NCBI GenBank assembly: GCA_000824785.1
Contig: CCNB01000004.1
Span: forward strand, 693,675-727,435
Length of the DNA: 33,761 nucleotides
From: Mesorhizobium plurifarium
GTDB lineage: Bacteria; Pseudomonadota; Alphaproteobacteria; Rhizobiales; Rhizobiaceae
Reading direction: 5' to 3'
In this document: in pieces, positions 16,665 to 23,524 of the stretch
Layout: the number at the start of each line of letters is the position of its first letter
Numbering within the stretch: the first letter of the stretch is position 1
Notes under the pieces: generated by a model
The model's input: only the letters and a program-made list of their open reading frames with translations
The model's database searches: none
What the model was told of the DNA's origin: nothing
Translations under genes and position numbers: made by a program

Positions 16665-16946
16665 CTACCTGCGCATCGCCTTGAGCTTCTCGGCGGCCGA
16701 GGCGGCAAGGTCGGCATAGCGTTCCTCCAGCCGTTCGGCCGCCTTGATGATCGGGAAGTCGTGGCCGAACTTCTCCAGCGCCAGCCGCAGCTTCTCGGCG
16801 AAATCCGCCTGCTTCTCCAGCGCCGCGAACAGTGTCTTCACCTGCGCCTCGCTGATATCGGGATTGGCGAGCATCTTCGGCACCTCGCGGCCCATCTGGT
16901 CGCCATTGGCGGTCTGCTCTTTCAGGATTCCGATCCAATCGGTCAA
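16665..16946 (-). CDS. Small helical cytoplasmic protein of unknown function
   Basis: A 93-residue protein with no signal peptide, no cysteine and no recognised domain; residues 28-90 are charged and strongly helical (many Ala, Leu, Glu and Lys), possibly a coiled coil or helical bundle. The start is TTG at 16946, with GGAG eight bases upstream; an overlapping GTG in another frame has the same ribosome site but gives a less protein-like product. Codon use matches its neighbours, which favours a real gene. It converges on the TMEM175-like gene and is divergent from the short-chain dehydrogenase across a 175-bp region that holds a direct repeat. I do not recognise its function. Confidence 0.7.
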   Translation of the reverse strand: MTDWIGILKEQTANGDQMGREVPKMLANPDISEAQVKTLFAALEKQADFAEKLRLALEKFGHDFPIIKAAERLEERYADLAASAAEKLKAMRR

Positions 16947-16994
16947 ACACCGAGCTCCTTTTTTTGAACAGCATGCGCGGCAGGCGCAGCGATG

Positions 16995-17035
16995 GTCAAC
17001 CCGTTGCGACTGTAAGTCGTCAACCCGTTGCGGCT
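16995..17035. repeat. 17-bp direct repeat with 24-bp period upstream of the dehydrogenase gene
   Basis: GTCAACCCGTTGCG occurs at 16995-17008 and again at 17019-17032; with the next three bases (ACT, GCT) 16 of 17 positions match. The copies lie between divergent genes and could be iterated binding sites. Confidence 0.55.
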
Positions 17036-17121
17036 ATCGCGGTCGCCTATCGGGACGAACCAGCCTTGCCTCGGTGGCGTCCGGCGTTAAGTTCGGCCCG
17101 ACCCGAACAAGGATGGAAATC

Positions 17122-17988
17122 ATGACCAGCGACGCCCAGATCCAGACCGCCCTGCCCGCTTTCGCCTCCGGCAATGTCGCCGTCATCACCGGCGGCGCCA
17201 GCGGCATCGGCCTTGCCGCCGCGAAACGGTTCGCGGCAATGGGCATGAAGGTGGTGCTTGCCGACATCGGCGGCGTGCGCCTCGATCAGGCGAAGCAGGC
17301 CATCGCCGCGGTCGCCGGCGACGATGCCGTCCTTCCAATTCCCACCGACGTGTCCAAGGCCGAGGAGGTCGACCGGCTGGCGGAGCTCGCTCACGACGCC
17401 TTCGGTGCGGTGTCGGTGCTGATGAACAATGCCGGCGTCGGCAACAATCCGGGCAAGCCCTGGGAGAACCGCGACGCCTGGAAGCGGCTGATCGACATCA
17501 ATTTCTGGGGCGTCGTGCACGGCGTCGAGGCCTTCGCGCCGCGCATGCTCGCGGCGGACAAGCCCGGCCTGATCATCAACACCGGGTCCAAGCAAGGCAT
17601 CACCACGCCGCCCGGCAATCTCGCCTACAACGTCTCCAAGGCCGGCGTGAAGACGTTTACCGAGGGGCTGGCGCACGCGCTGCGCAACGAGCCGGGGGCG
17701 AAGGTTTCGGCGCATCTTTTGATCCCCGGCTTCACCTATACCGGCCTGACCGAAGGCGCGACGCAAAAGCCCGCCGGCGCCTGGACCGGCGAGCAGGTGA
17801 TCGACTTCATGCTGGCATCGCTGATCGACGACGATTTCTACATCCTGTGCCCCGACAATGAGGTGGCGCGGCCGACGGATGAAAAACGCATGGCGTGGGC
17901 CATCGGCGACATCATCGAGAACCGCCCTGCCTTGTCGCGCTGGCATCCCGATCACAAGGACGCATTCGCGGCCTTCATGAATCGCTGA
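17122..17988 (+). CDS. Short-chain dehydrogenase/reductase (SDR)
   Basis: NAD(P)-dependent oxidoreductase with a Rossmann fold, 288 residues. Classical SDR motifs are all present: cofactor loop TGGASGIG (23-30), acidic residue in VVLADIGG, NNAG after strand four, catalytic Ser in INTGSKQG, and the YxxxK pair in AYNVSKAG. The acidic residue after strand two suggests NAD rather than NADP preference. The ATG at 17122 has AAGGA eight bases upstream; the in-frame ATG at 17113 overlaps that ribosome site and is less likely. A small hairpin (GTTCGG/CCGAAC, 17091-17108) precedes the ribosome site. The gene converges on the iron-permease-family gene with an 8-bp gap. Substrate is unknown. Confidence 0.92.
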   Translation: MTSDAQIQTALPAFASGNVAVITGGASGIGLAAAKRFAAMGMKVVLADIGGVRLDQAKQAIAAVAGDDAVLPIPTDVSKAEEVDRLAELAHDAFGAVSVLMNNAGVGNNPGKPWENRDAWKRLIDINFWGVVHGVEAFAPRMLAADKPGLIINTGSKQGITTPPGNLAYNVSKAGVKTFTEGLAHALRNEPGAKVSAHLLIPGFTYTGLTEGATQKPAGAWTGEQVIDFMLASLIDDDFYILCPDNEVARPTDEKRMAWAIGDIIENRPALSRWHPDHKDAFAAFMNR

Positions 17989-17996
17989 CGGCCGCC

Positions 17997-18515
17997 TCAA
18001 GCCGCCGCTTTCTTCTTCGGGGCGTTCTTCCCGGCCGCGGTCTTCCTCGTGCCCGCGCCGGCGGTCTTGGGCGCATGCTTGGTAGCGTTCTTTGGCGCAT
18101 GCCTGCCCCCGTTCTTTCCGGTCGCGGCTTTGTCGGCTGCCTTTTCGGCGATCTCGCGATCATGCCGTTTCGCCGCCGCCTCGCATTTCGAGCGGATTTC
18201 CTCGACCTCCGATTCCGTGAGGTGCTCGATGCCGATAAAATGATTGTGGGCGCGGCCGACCCTGATCAGTTCGTCCAACTTGGCCTGGATCGCCGCGCCA
18301 TCACGATTTTGCGTGTTCTGGATCAGGAACACCATCAGGAAGGTGATGATGGTGGTGCCGGTGTTGATGACCAATTGCCAGGTGTCCGAGAATCCGAAGA
18401 TCGGGCCGCTTGCCGCCCACGCAACCACGATCAGCACGCAGATGGCGAAGGTGGCCGGCAGGCCCGCCAGATGTGCCACCTGGTTGGCTATCCGCGTAAA
18501 AACTTTCTCGATCAT
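17997..18515 (-). CDS. Low-affinity iron permease family protein with a basic, H1-like tail
   Basis: Membrane protein of the family named for yeast Fet4 low-affinity iron permease, 172 residues. Two helices (about 21-39 and 46-66) lead into the conserved segment NTGTTIITFLMVFLIQNTQN and AIQAKLDELIRV, the family's most recognisable stretch. The C-terminus is unusual: residues 129-172 hold ten Lys and two Arg, no acidic residue, and two HAPK repeats among Ala/Pro/Gly/Thr, like a bacterial histone-H1-like tail. This tail is not part of the core family domain. The ATG follows GAGGGACTTGC. Iron transport by bacterial members is not well shown, so the name is a family label. Confidence 0.85.
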   Translation of the reverse strand: MIEKVFTRIANQVAHLAGLPATFAICVLIVVAWAASGPIFGFSDTWQLVINTGTTIITFLMVFLIQNTQNRDGAAIQAKLDELIRVGRAHNHFIGIEHLTESEVEEIRSKCEAAAKRHDREIAEKAADKAATGKNGGRHAPKNATKHAPKTAGAGTRKTAAGKNAPKKKAAA

Positions 18516-18734
18516 GCAAGTCCCTCGAACCGTGGATGCGCAGGCGTTTGCGAAGAAACAAGCTGCCGCCCGCTCCGGTTCCCATGGAACGAATCTTCAT
18601 GCCCGCGCGCAGCCACAATCGGATACACGCAGAAAGCGCAGGCGCGCGAAAAAACACCTTATCCGTTTGTTTGCAATAGTGCCGGGGCAGGCCAGAAAGC
18701 CTGTTCCTTCCGCTTCACGGCGGTTTACCTCCAA

Positions 18735-18773
18735 GCCCCTTCCGCTGCGCCACCCCCGCATGGCGGAAGGGGC
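18735..18773 (+). promoter_or_regulatory. 11-bp perfect hairpin in the leader of the outer-membrane barrel gene
   Basis: GCCCCTTCCGC (18735-18745) and GCGGAAGGGGC (18763-18773) pair perfectly around a 17-nt loop, ending 22 bp before the ATG at 18796. The rest of the 280-bp region from 18516 holds only short hairpins (GTTCC/GGAAC near 18580) and a more AT-rich stretch at 18650-18690 that may hold the promoter. Confidence 0.55.
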
Positions 18774-18795
18774 ACTCACGATCAGAGCGCGGAGC

Positions 18796-20004
18796 ATGAC
18801 CATCGAAACGCCCCGTCCTGTCACGCGCTATCTTTCACCCGGATTGTTTGGCGGCGCCGCGTGTCTCGGCCTTCTGCTGGTCAGCGCTGAGGCAAAAGCC
18901 GATCCCGGAACGGATCCGAAGATCACCGGCAGCATAGAACAGCACTGGACCACCAACGCGCTGGACAGCGATCGCGCCGTCACCGATTGGTACACGCTGC
19001 TGCGCGGCTCGATCGACCAGCAATGGGGCGATGCCGATGCCAATGCCAGGATCCATGCCGATTTCGAGGCATCGCGCTACAACAGGGCCTCGATTGAGGA
19101 CGACCGCTCGCTGGCGCTATCGGCGGAAGCTTTCCGGCGCTTGGAGGCAGTGCTCGAGCTGCGCGGAACGCTCAGCTATCGCGTGCTGAGCACCGGCGAC
19201 GATCTGGAGATCGGCCCGCTCATCATCGGCACGCGTGAACTGAAGCAGATCCTCAGCGCTCAAGGGCAGTTCGGCATCGATCTCGGCAATGCGACCTCGC
19301 TCAGCATCGAGGCCACGGAGAGCATCGAGAAGGTCGGCGACACCCATTTCCAGGACGATCTCATTTCGCCGACCAAGCTTCACGCCGACCGCATCCTTTC
19401 CCAGGTCGCGGCAAGATTGACGCGGACCGTCGGCGAATATGCCTTCGGCGGCTCGACATCGGCGTTGCTGGCTTCGGTCGAACGTGTCGGCTTCCCGCCG
19501 CTCCAGCTTTCGTTCTTCCAGTACACCGCGCAAGCCGAAGCGGCTTTCAAGGGCAAGGACGGCTCGAGTTTCGGCCTGGCGCTCGGCGCGCAGTATCTGC
19601 GCGGCGCGGACGGCATCTACGAGCGCGTCTTACCGGCCTGGCAGGCAAATTTCGTCAAACCGCTGCCGAAGGGATTCGAGTTGCGCGGCACCTGCTTCGG
19701 CCGCTACGAGACGTCCGACACCGACGATCCGCTCGCCTCATGGTTGCGCCGCGCCGAGCTTGAGCTCGGCTTGAAGCTGCGCGAAAATTTTGCCGTCGGC
19801 ACCGGGATCTTTGCCCAGCTCAAGGACAATCTGCTGCTTGAGAATGTCGAGCGCAGCAAGGGCGTCTATGCCGAGGCGACCTGGGGCGCGACCAGGTCGC
19901 TGAACATCGTGTTCCGTGTCGATTACGCGCAGAAAGTAAAGACCATTCTCGACGAGCATGAGAGCACGGTCGACGCCTTCGTCGGCGTGCGTACGGACAT
20001 CTAA
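18796..20004 (+). CDS. Predicted outer-membrane beta-barrel protein of unknown function
   Basis: A 402-residue exported protein. The hydrophobic stretch at residues 16-30 and AEAKA-D near 34 make a signal peptide. The mature part alternates polar and hydrophobic residues in many short strands with an aromatic-rich girdle (WYTLLRGSIDQQW, LSFFQYTAQAEAAF, SLNIVFRVDYAQKV), the pattern of a beta barrel, and resembles the 'outer membrane beta-barrel' (BBP2-like) proteins. It ends VGVRTDI, not with the usual terminal aromatic. Start choice is uncertain: ATG 18796 has GGAG only one base away, while the in-frame ATG at 18760 lies in a hairpin loop and would add a short N-terminal extension. Function unknown. 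Confidence 0.75.
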   Translation: MTIETPRPVTRYLSPGLFGGAACLGLLLVSAEAKADPGTDPKITGSIEQHWTTNALDSDRAVTDWYTLLRGSIDQQWGDADANARIHADFEASRYNRASIEDDRSLALSAEAFRRLEAVLELRGTLSYRVLSTGDDLEIGPLIIGTRELKQILSAQGQFGIDLGNATSLSIEATESIEKVGDTHFQDDLISPTKLHADRILSQVAARLTRTVGEYAFGGSTSALLASVERVGFPPLQLSFFQYTAQAEAAFKGKDGSSFGLALGAQYLRGADGIYERVLPAWQANFVKPLPKGFELRGTCFGRYETSDTDDPLASWLRRAELELGLKLRENFAVGTGIFAQLKDNLLLENVERSKGVYAEATWGATRSLNIVFRVDYAQKVKTILDEHESTVDAFVGVRTDI

Positions 20005-20045
20005 CGTTCGCGGCCAAGGCCCCCGGTCGGCGATCAGAAACGACA

Positions 20046-20074
20046 GACAGGAGGGTGTGCGAGCCCCTCCTGTC
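20046..20074. terminator. 10-bp hairpin between convergent genes
   Basis: GACAGGAGGG (20046-20055) pairs perfectly with CCCTCCTGTC (20065-20074) around a 9-nt loop, midway between the barrel gene and the convergent small secreted-protein gene. There is no T-run on either strand, but the place fits a bidirectional terminator. Confidence 0.65.
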
Positions 20075-20105
20075 CGTTGCGGATGCTAGCTTTCCGCGCT
20101 TCTGC

Positions 20106-20387
20106 TCAGTGCCTCTTCAGCGAGTAGTTGTTGCTGCCGACGTTGACGCCGATCCCGCTGAGGATACCGGAAACGACATTGGTCTTGTTGCCGTTCAGAA
20201 TGCCCGAAACGACGTTACCGTTGAGGATGTTGTTGCCGTTGAGCACGCCATTCAACGCGCCGAGATTGACGTTCGGCGACACGTTGATGAGGCTGCCCGA
20301 GCTACCACCCCAGCCACCGGCATAGGCGCCGGCGGACGAGAAGGAAACAACAACAGCTGCGGTGAGTGCAAATACGAACTTCTTCAT
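20106..20387 (-). CDS. Small secreted Asn/Gly repeat protein of unknown function
   Basis: A 93-residue protein with a clear signal peptide (MKKFVFALTAAVVVSFSSAG, cleavage near AYA at 23). The 70-residue mature part has 15 Asn, no Asp, no Glu and no Cys, and is built from repeats: NGN occurs three times, NVVSGIL twice, with alternating Val/Leu/Ile and Asn/Ser/Gly that would suit a small beta-solenoid or an amyloid-like strand stack, as in curlin repeats. The basic end is SLKRH. The ATG has a strong AAAGGAG. Upstream DNA is the most AT-rich of the window. I do not recognise a family; an envelope or matrix role is a guess. Confidence 0.75.
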   Translation of the reverse strand: MKKFVFALTAAVVVSFSSAGAYAGGWGGSSGSLINVSPNVNLGALNGVLNGNNILNGNVVSGILNGNKTNVVSGILSGIGVNVGSNNYSLKRH

Positions 20388-20520
20388 GACTACTCTCCTT
20401 TGTTGCTTGCGGTGTTTCCTTCAACTTCACCCCGATATTACCTCCGAAGAGACTTGTACATTTTGCGGAAATGCTTGCAACCGCAGAGTGATTAATCCGA
20501 TCTATACACGCCGTTTTCCA

Positions 20521-20551
20521 GTTTTTAACGCTAATATTTTAGGTTAAAAAC
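20521..20551. promoter_or_regulatory. AT-rich 9-bp inverted repeat upstream of the small secreted-protein gene
   Basis: GTTTTTAAC (20521-20529) and GTTAAAAAC (20543-20551) are perfect complements with a 13-bp spacer, inside an AT-rich island (about 20440-20580) in a GC-rich genome. It lies 134 bp before the start of the secreted protein and 43 bp past the acyltransferase stop. It may be an operator, promoter element or terminator. Confidence 0.45.
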
Positions 20552-20593
20552 CTTGGTTACGGGCAATGGTAAATAGATCGGGGTGCAGGTAGA

Positions 20594-21235
20594 TCAGGGG
20601 GTATTGTCTTCCCAGCGATCGAGAAAGGCTTCGATCGGCATAGCCTGGATGTCGGGGATTGCGCTCGCCAGCTTCTCGGGCGCCCAGTCCCACCAGGCCA
20701 GCGCTTCGATGCGCGCCGCGACCGCGGCGGAGAAGCGCCGGCGCAGCGGCTTTGCCGGAACGCCGGCGACGATCGTGTAGGGCGCGACGTCATGCGTCAC
20801 GACGGCATTGGCGCCGATGACGGCGCCATTGCCGATCGTGACGCCCGGCATGACGACCGCGCCGTGGCCGATCCAGACATCGTGGCCGACACCGACCGAT
20901 TTCGCCTGCCGGCGCGCACGAAATTCGGTGTCGACGCCCAGCCAGCGGAAATACTCGTTCGGCCGGTAGCTGACCTTGTGCTGCGTCAGCCGCTCGATCG
21001 GGTGCTCGAGCGCGTTGATGCGGCTGTTGGCGGCGATCGAGCAGAACTTGCCGATCGTCGTGTAGATCGCCTCGCAATGGCGTTCGAAATAGGAAAAGTC
21101 GCCGACGCTCACCTCGCGCAGGATCACCCGCTCGCCGATCGAGGCATAGCGGCCTAGCTTGCATCCCTTCAGCTCCGCGGTCGGATGGATGCGCGGCTCG
21201 GGGTCCTTGAGGACAAGGTTTTCAGGACGGTCCAT
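20594..21235 (-). CDS. Hexapeptide-repeat acyltransferase resembling the phosphonate-cluster type
   Basis: Trimeric left-handed beta-helix acyltransferase, 213 residues, probably acetyl-CoA dependent. Hexapeptide repeats run from IHPTAELKGCKLGRYASIGERV to the long second block VGHDVWIGHGAVVMPGVTIGNGAVIGANAVV, followed by YTIVAGVPAKPLRRRF. The segment IYTTIGKFCSIAANSRINALEHP with the end pattern ALAWWDW and PIEAFL matches the DapH/DapD/GlmU-like proteins found in phosphonate (phn) clusters, and also the wider xenobiotic (chloramphenicol) acetyltransferase family. No phn gene is in the window. CreA lies upstream on the same strand with a 71-bp gap that holds a hairpin (GCGGGG/CCCCGC, 21253-21268). 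Family is sure, substrate is not. Confidence 0.85.
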   Translation of the reverse strand: MDRPENLVLKDPEPRIHPTAELKGCKLGRYASIGERVILREVSVGDFSYFERHCEAIYTTIGKFCSIAANSRINALEHPIERLTQHKVSYRPNEYFRWLGVDTEFRARRQAKSVGVGHDVWIGHGAVVMPGVTIGNGAVIGANAVVTHDVAPYTIVAGVPAKPLRRRFSAAVAARIEALAWWDWAPEKLASAIPDIQAMPIEAFLDRWEDNTP

Positions 21236-21306
21236 GACGGGGCTTTACGCCGGCGGGGACGGCCCCGCAAGCGCGGCCTGTCGCTGCCTGTCCTGTCGGG
21301 AAGCTA

Positions 21307-21789
21307 TTACGGCTTACCTTTGGTCCACACCACGTTCTGGCCGTAGAGCGGCACGGTCGTGATCGACATCTTCGCCGAGCCGTTCTGCACCTGGCGCGAA
21401 TGCGACAGATAGACCAGCGTCTCGTTCTTCTTGTCGTAGATGCGGTTCACCACCTGCTTTTTCCAGATCAGGCTGAGGCCCTGCTTGAACACCTCCTCGC
21501 CGCCCTCGCTCATGTCGATGTCGCCGATGGTGATTGGCCCTGTCTGGCGGCAGGAAATCGAGGAATCGGAAGGATCCTCGAACCAGTTGCCCTTATGCAG
21601 CCGGTCGATGATGCTGCGGTCGAAATAGGCGACATGGCAGGTGACGCCGTCGACCTTCGGATCCTTGATCGCGTCGACCATGATGTCGTTGCCGACCCAG
21701 TCGACACCCACTTTACCCACTTCGTCAGCCATGGCCGCGCCGGCGCTCAGGGCAAGACAGGCGGCGAACAAGCCGATCAGTTTTCGCAA
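21307..21789 (-). CDS. creA: CreA family protein
   Basis: Periplasmic protein of unknown biochemical role, 160 residues, named for the Escherichia coli gene beside creBCD. Features are a signal peptide (MRKLIGLFAACLALSAGAAM), GKVGVDWVGNDIMVDAIKDPKVDGVTCHVAY early in the mature part, ISCRQTGPI with the second conserved Cys, and the ending VPLYGQNVVW. The two cysteines (VTCHV, SSISCRQ) probably form a disulfide. The start is TTG at 21789, five bases after GGAGG; no ATG fits. It is divergent from the SCO gene with a 180-bp shared upstream region and lies before the acyltransferase gene. No other cre gene is near. Confidence 0.93.
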   Translation of the reverse strand: MRKLIGLFAACLALSAGAAMADEVGKVGVDWVGNDIMVDAIKDPKVDGVTCHVAYFDRSIIDRLHKGNWFEDPSDSSISCRQTGPITIGDIDMSEGGEEVFKQGLSLIWKKQVVNRIYDKKNETLVYLSHSRQVQNGSAKMSITTVPLYGQNVVWTKGKP

Positions 21790-21969
21790 GGAAGCCTCCT
21801 CGGTTCACGTTTGCCGATGTCAGGTGGGACAGGATCGTGGCGTTTGCAAGCCGCAATCGGACTGCACGGCCGCTTGCGGCAACGCGACATCTTTGCGCGC
21901 CCGGCGCCGACCCGTTAAGACTGTCGCCAAACTGGCTTTAGCCAAAGCAATGGCGACGGACATTCACTG

Positions 21970-22554
21970 ATGATGCGTTCAATCCTGGTCGGCATTCTCG
22001 TCCTGATGGCGGCGGGTATCGGCTGGCTGACATTCGACTGGTACCGCGGCCACTATGGCGGCGAGCCCTTCGGCGCGCCCTTCACCCTGGTCGACCAGAA
22101 AGGCGCGCCGATCACCGAAGCCGCCTTCAGGGGCCACCCGAGCGTCGTCTTCTTTGGCTTCACCCATTGCCCGGAAGTCTGCCCGACGACCCTGTTCGAG
22201 CTGGCCGGCTGGCTGAAGACGATGGGCGACAGCGGCAAGAACCTCAACGCCTATTTCGTCACCGTCGATCCGGAGCGCGACACGCCGGAGACGATGAACA
22301 CCTATGTCAGCAACTTTTCCGACCGCATCACCGGCATCACCGGGGATCCGGACAAGGTGCATGCCATGGCCAAGGCCTTCGGCATCTATTGGAAGAAGGT
22401 CGACACCGGCGATGGCGACTACACGATGGACCATACGGCTTCGGTGTTGCTGCTCAATGCCAGGGGCGACTTCGCCGGCACCATCGCCTATGGTGAAAGC
22501 GCCGACACCGCGATCGCCAAGCTGAAGCGGCTGGCTGCGGGTGGCCAAACCTGA
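21970..22554 (+). CDS. SCO1/SenC family copper chaperone
   Basis: Thioredoxin-fold protein that helps load copper into the CuA site of cytochrome c oxidase, or acts as a thiol redox protein. The 194-residue protein has an N-terminal membrane anchor (residues 4-20) that leaves the domain in the periplasm, the copper-binding CPEVC pair (Cys67, Cys71) and the partner His155 in YTMDHTAS, plus the conserved [11 protein letters not shown]. All three copper ligands are present. The start is ATGATG at 21970 with a weak ribosome site. Its stop codon overlaps the prmA ATG by one base, so the two are co-translated. No oxidase genes are nearby. Confidence 0.93.
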   Translation: MMRSILVGILVLMAAGIGWLTFDWYRGHYGGEPFGAPFTLVDQKGAPITEAAFRGHPSVVFFGFTHCPEVCPTTLFELAGWLKTMGDSGKNLNAYFVTVDPERDTPETMNTYVSNFSDRITGITGDPDKVHAMAKAFGIYWKKVDTGDGDYTMDHTASVLLLNARGDFAGTIAYGESADTAIAKLKRLAAGGQT

Positions 22555-23426
22555 TGTCGCAGACCAGGCTCCACCTCACCGCCAACAAGATTGAAGCCGA
22601 CCGCATCTTCGCGGCGCTCGACGCTGCCTTCGAGGATGACGGCCTGCCGATCGCCGTGCTGGAGCTCGACGAGGAAAAAGACATCCACGAAGTGTCGCTC
22701 TATGCCGATGGCGACGTCGATCCCATCGAAGCGCAGGTCAGGGACATCCTCGCCGGTCTCGGCTTGCCGAAGCCTGTCGAGCGCGAGGTCCTTCCCGATG
22801 TGGACTGGGTGTCGCGATCGCTGGAAGGCTTGAAGCCGGTGCGCGCCGGCCGCTTCCTCGTCCATGGTTCGCACGACCGCGCCAAGCGCCACGCTGGCGA
22901 CCTCGCCATCGAGATCGAGGCCGGCCTTGCTTTCGGCACCGGACATCACGGCACCACGGCCGGCTGCCTGGAAATGCTGGAGCAGGTGGTGCTGCGCGAA
23001 CGGCCGCGCAACGCGCTCGACCTCGGCACTGGCAGCGCGGTGCTTGCGATCGCGCTGGCCAAGCTCGCGCATATCCCAGTGCTGGCGACCGATATCGATC
23101 CGGTCGCTGTCCGCGTCGCCGCCGCCAATGCCCGCCTCAACCATGTCAAGGCGCTGGTCGAGACGGTGACGGCGCCCGGCTTCCACCATCCGATCTTCGC
23201 CAGGCGCGCGCCTTTCGACCTCATCGTCGCCAACATCCTGGCCCGGCCGCTGATGCGGCTCGCGCCTCAGATGGCCAAACACGTCAGGCTCGGCGGCTCG
23301 CTGGTGCTCTCTGGCATCCTCGACCGGCAGCGCGATGCGGTGATCTCGGCCTATGTCGGCCAAGCCTTCCGCCACGTTCGCACCTTGCATCGCGAGGGCT
23401 GGGTGACCATCCACCTCAAGCGCTGA
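22554..23426 (+). CDS. prmA: Ribosomal protein L11 methyltransferase
   Basis: S-adenosylmethionine-dependent enzyme that methylates Lys and N-terminal amino groups of ribosomal protein L11 in the cytoplasm. The 290-residue protein has an N-terminal substrate-binding domain (about 1-95, rich in the [21 protein letters not shown] linker) and a Rossmann-like catalytic domain with [18 protein letters not shown], the SAM motif [35 protein letters not shown] and the post-motif [14 protein letters not shown]. These four are diagnostic for PrmA. The ATG overlaps the SCO stop by one base (TGATG). The family is nearly universal in bacteria, so the linkage to SCO is probably only positional. Confidence 0.95.
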   Translation: MSQTRLHLTANKIEADRIFAALDAAFEDDGLPIAVLELDEEKDIHEVSLYADGDVDPIEAQVRDILAGLGLPKPVEREVLPDVDWVSRSLEGLKPVRAGRFLVHGSHDRAKRHAGDLAIEIEAGLAFGTGHHGTTAGCLEMLEQVVLRERPRNALDLGTGSAVLAIALAKLAHIPVLATDIDPVAVRVAAANARLNHVKALVETVTAPGFHHPIFARRAPFDLIVANILARPLMRLAPQMAKHVRLGGSLVLSGILDRQRDAVISAYVGQAFRHVRTLHREGWVTIHLKR

Positions 23427-23460
23427 GATCGGCTTGCATCCAGCAGGTCTGGCCCTGCCG

Positions 23461-23492
23461 AAATCGATTCCGGTTTTCAAGATCATGCGCTA
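23461..23492. repeat. Possible remnant of a rhizobial intergenic repeat
   Basis: The stretch beginning AAATCGATTCCGG and ending GATCATGCGCTA resembles a short motif that I recall as frequent between genes in Mesorhizobium and relatives. It lies in the 98-bp gap between prmA and the aminopeptidase gene. No second copy is visible in this window, so the call rests on recollection. Confidence 0.3.
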
Positions 23493-23524
23493 CGGTCGCC
23501 GCAAGCCACTCGAGGGAGCCCAAA

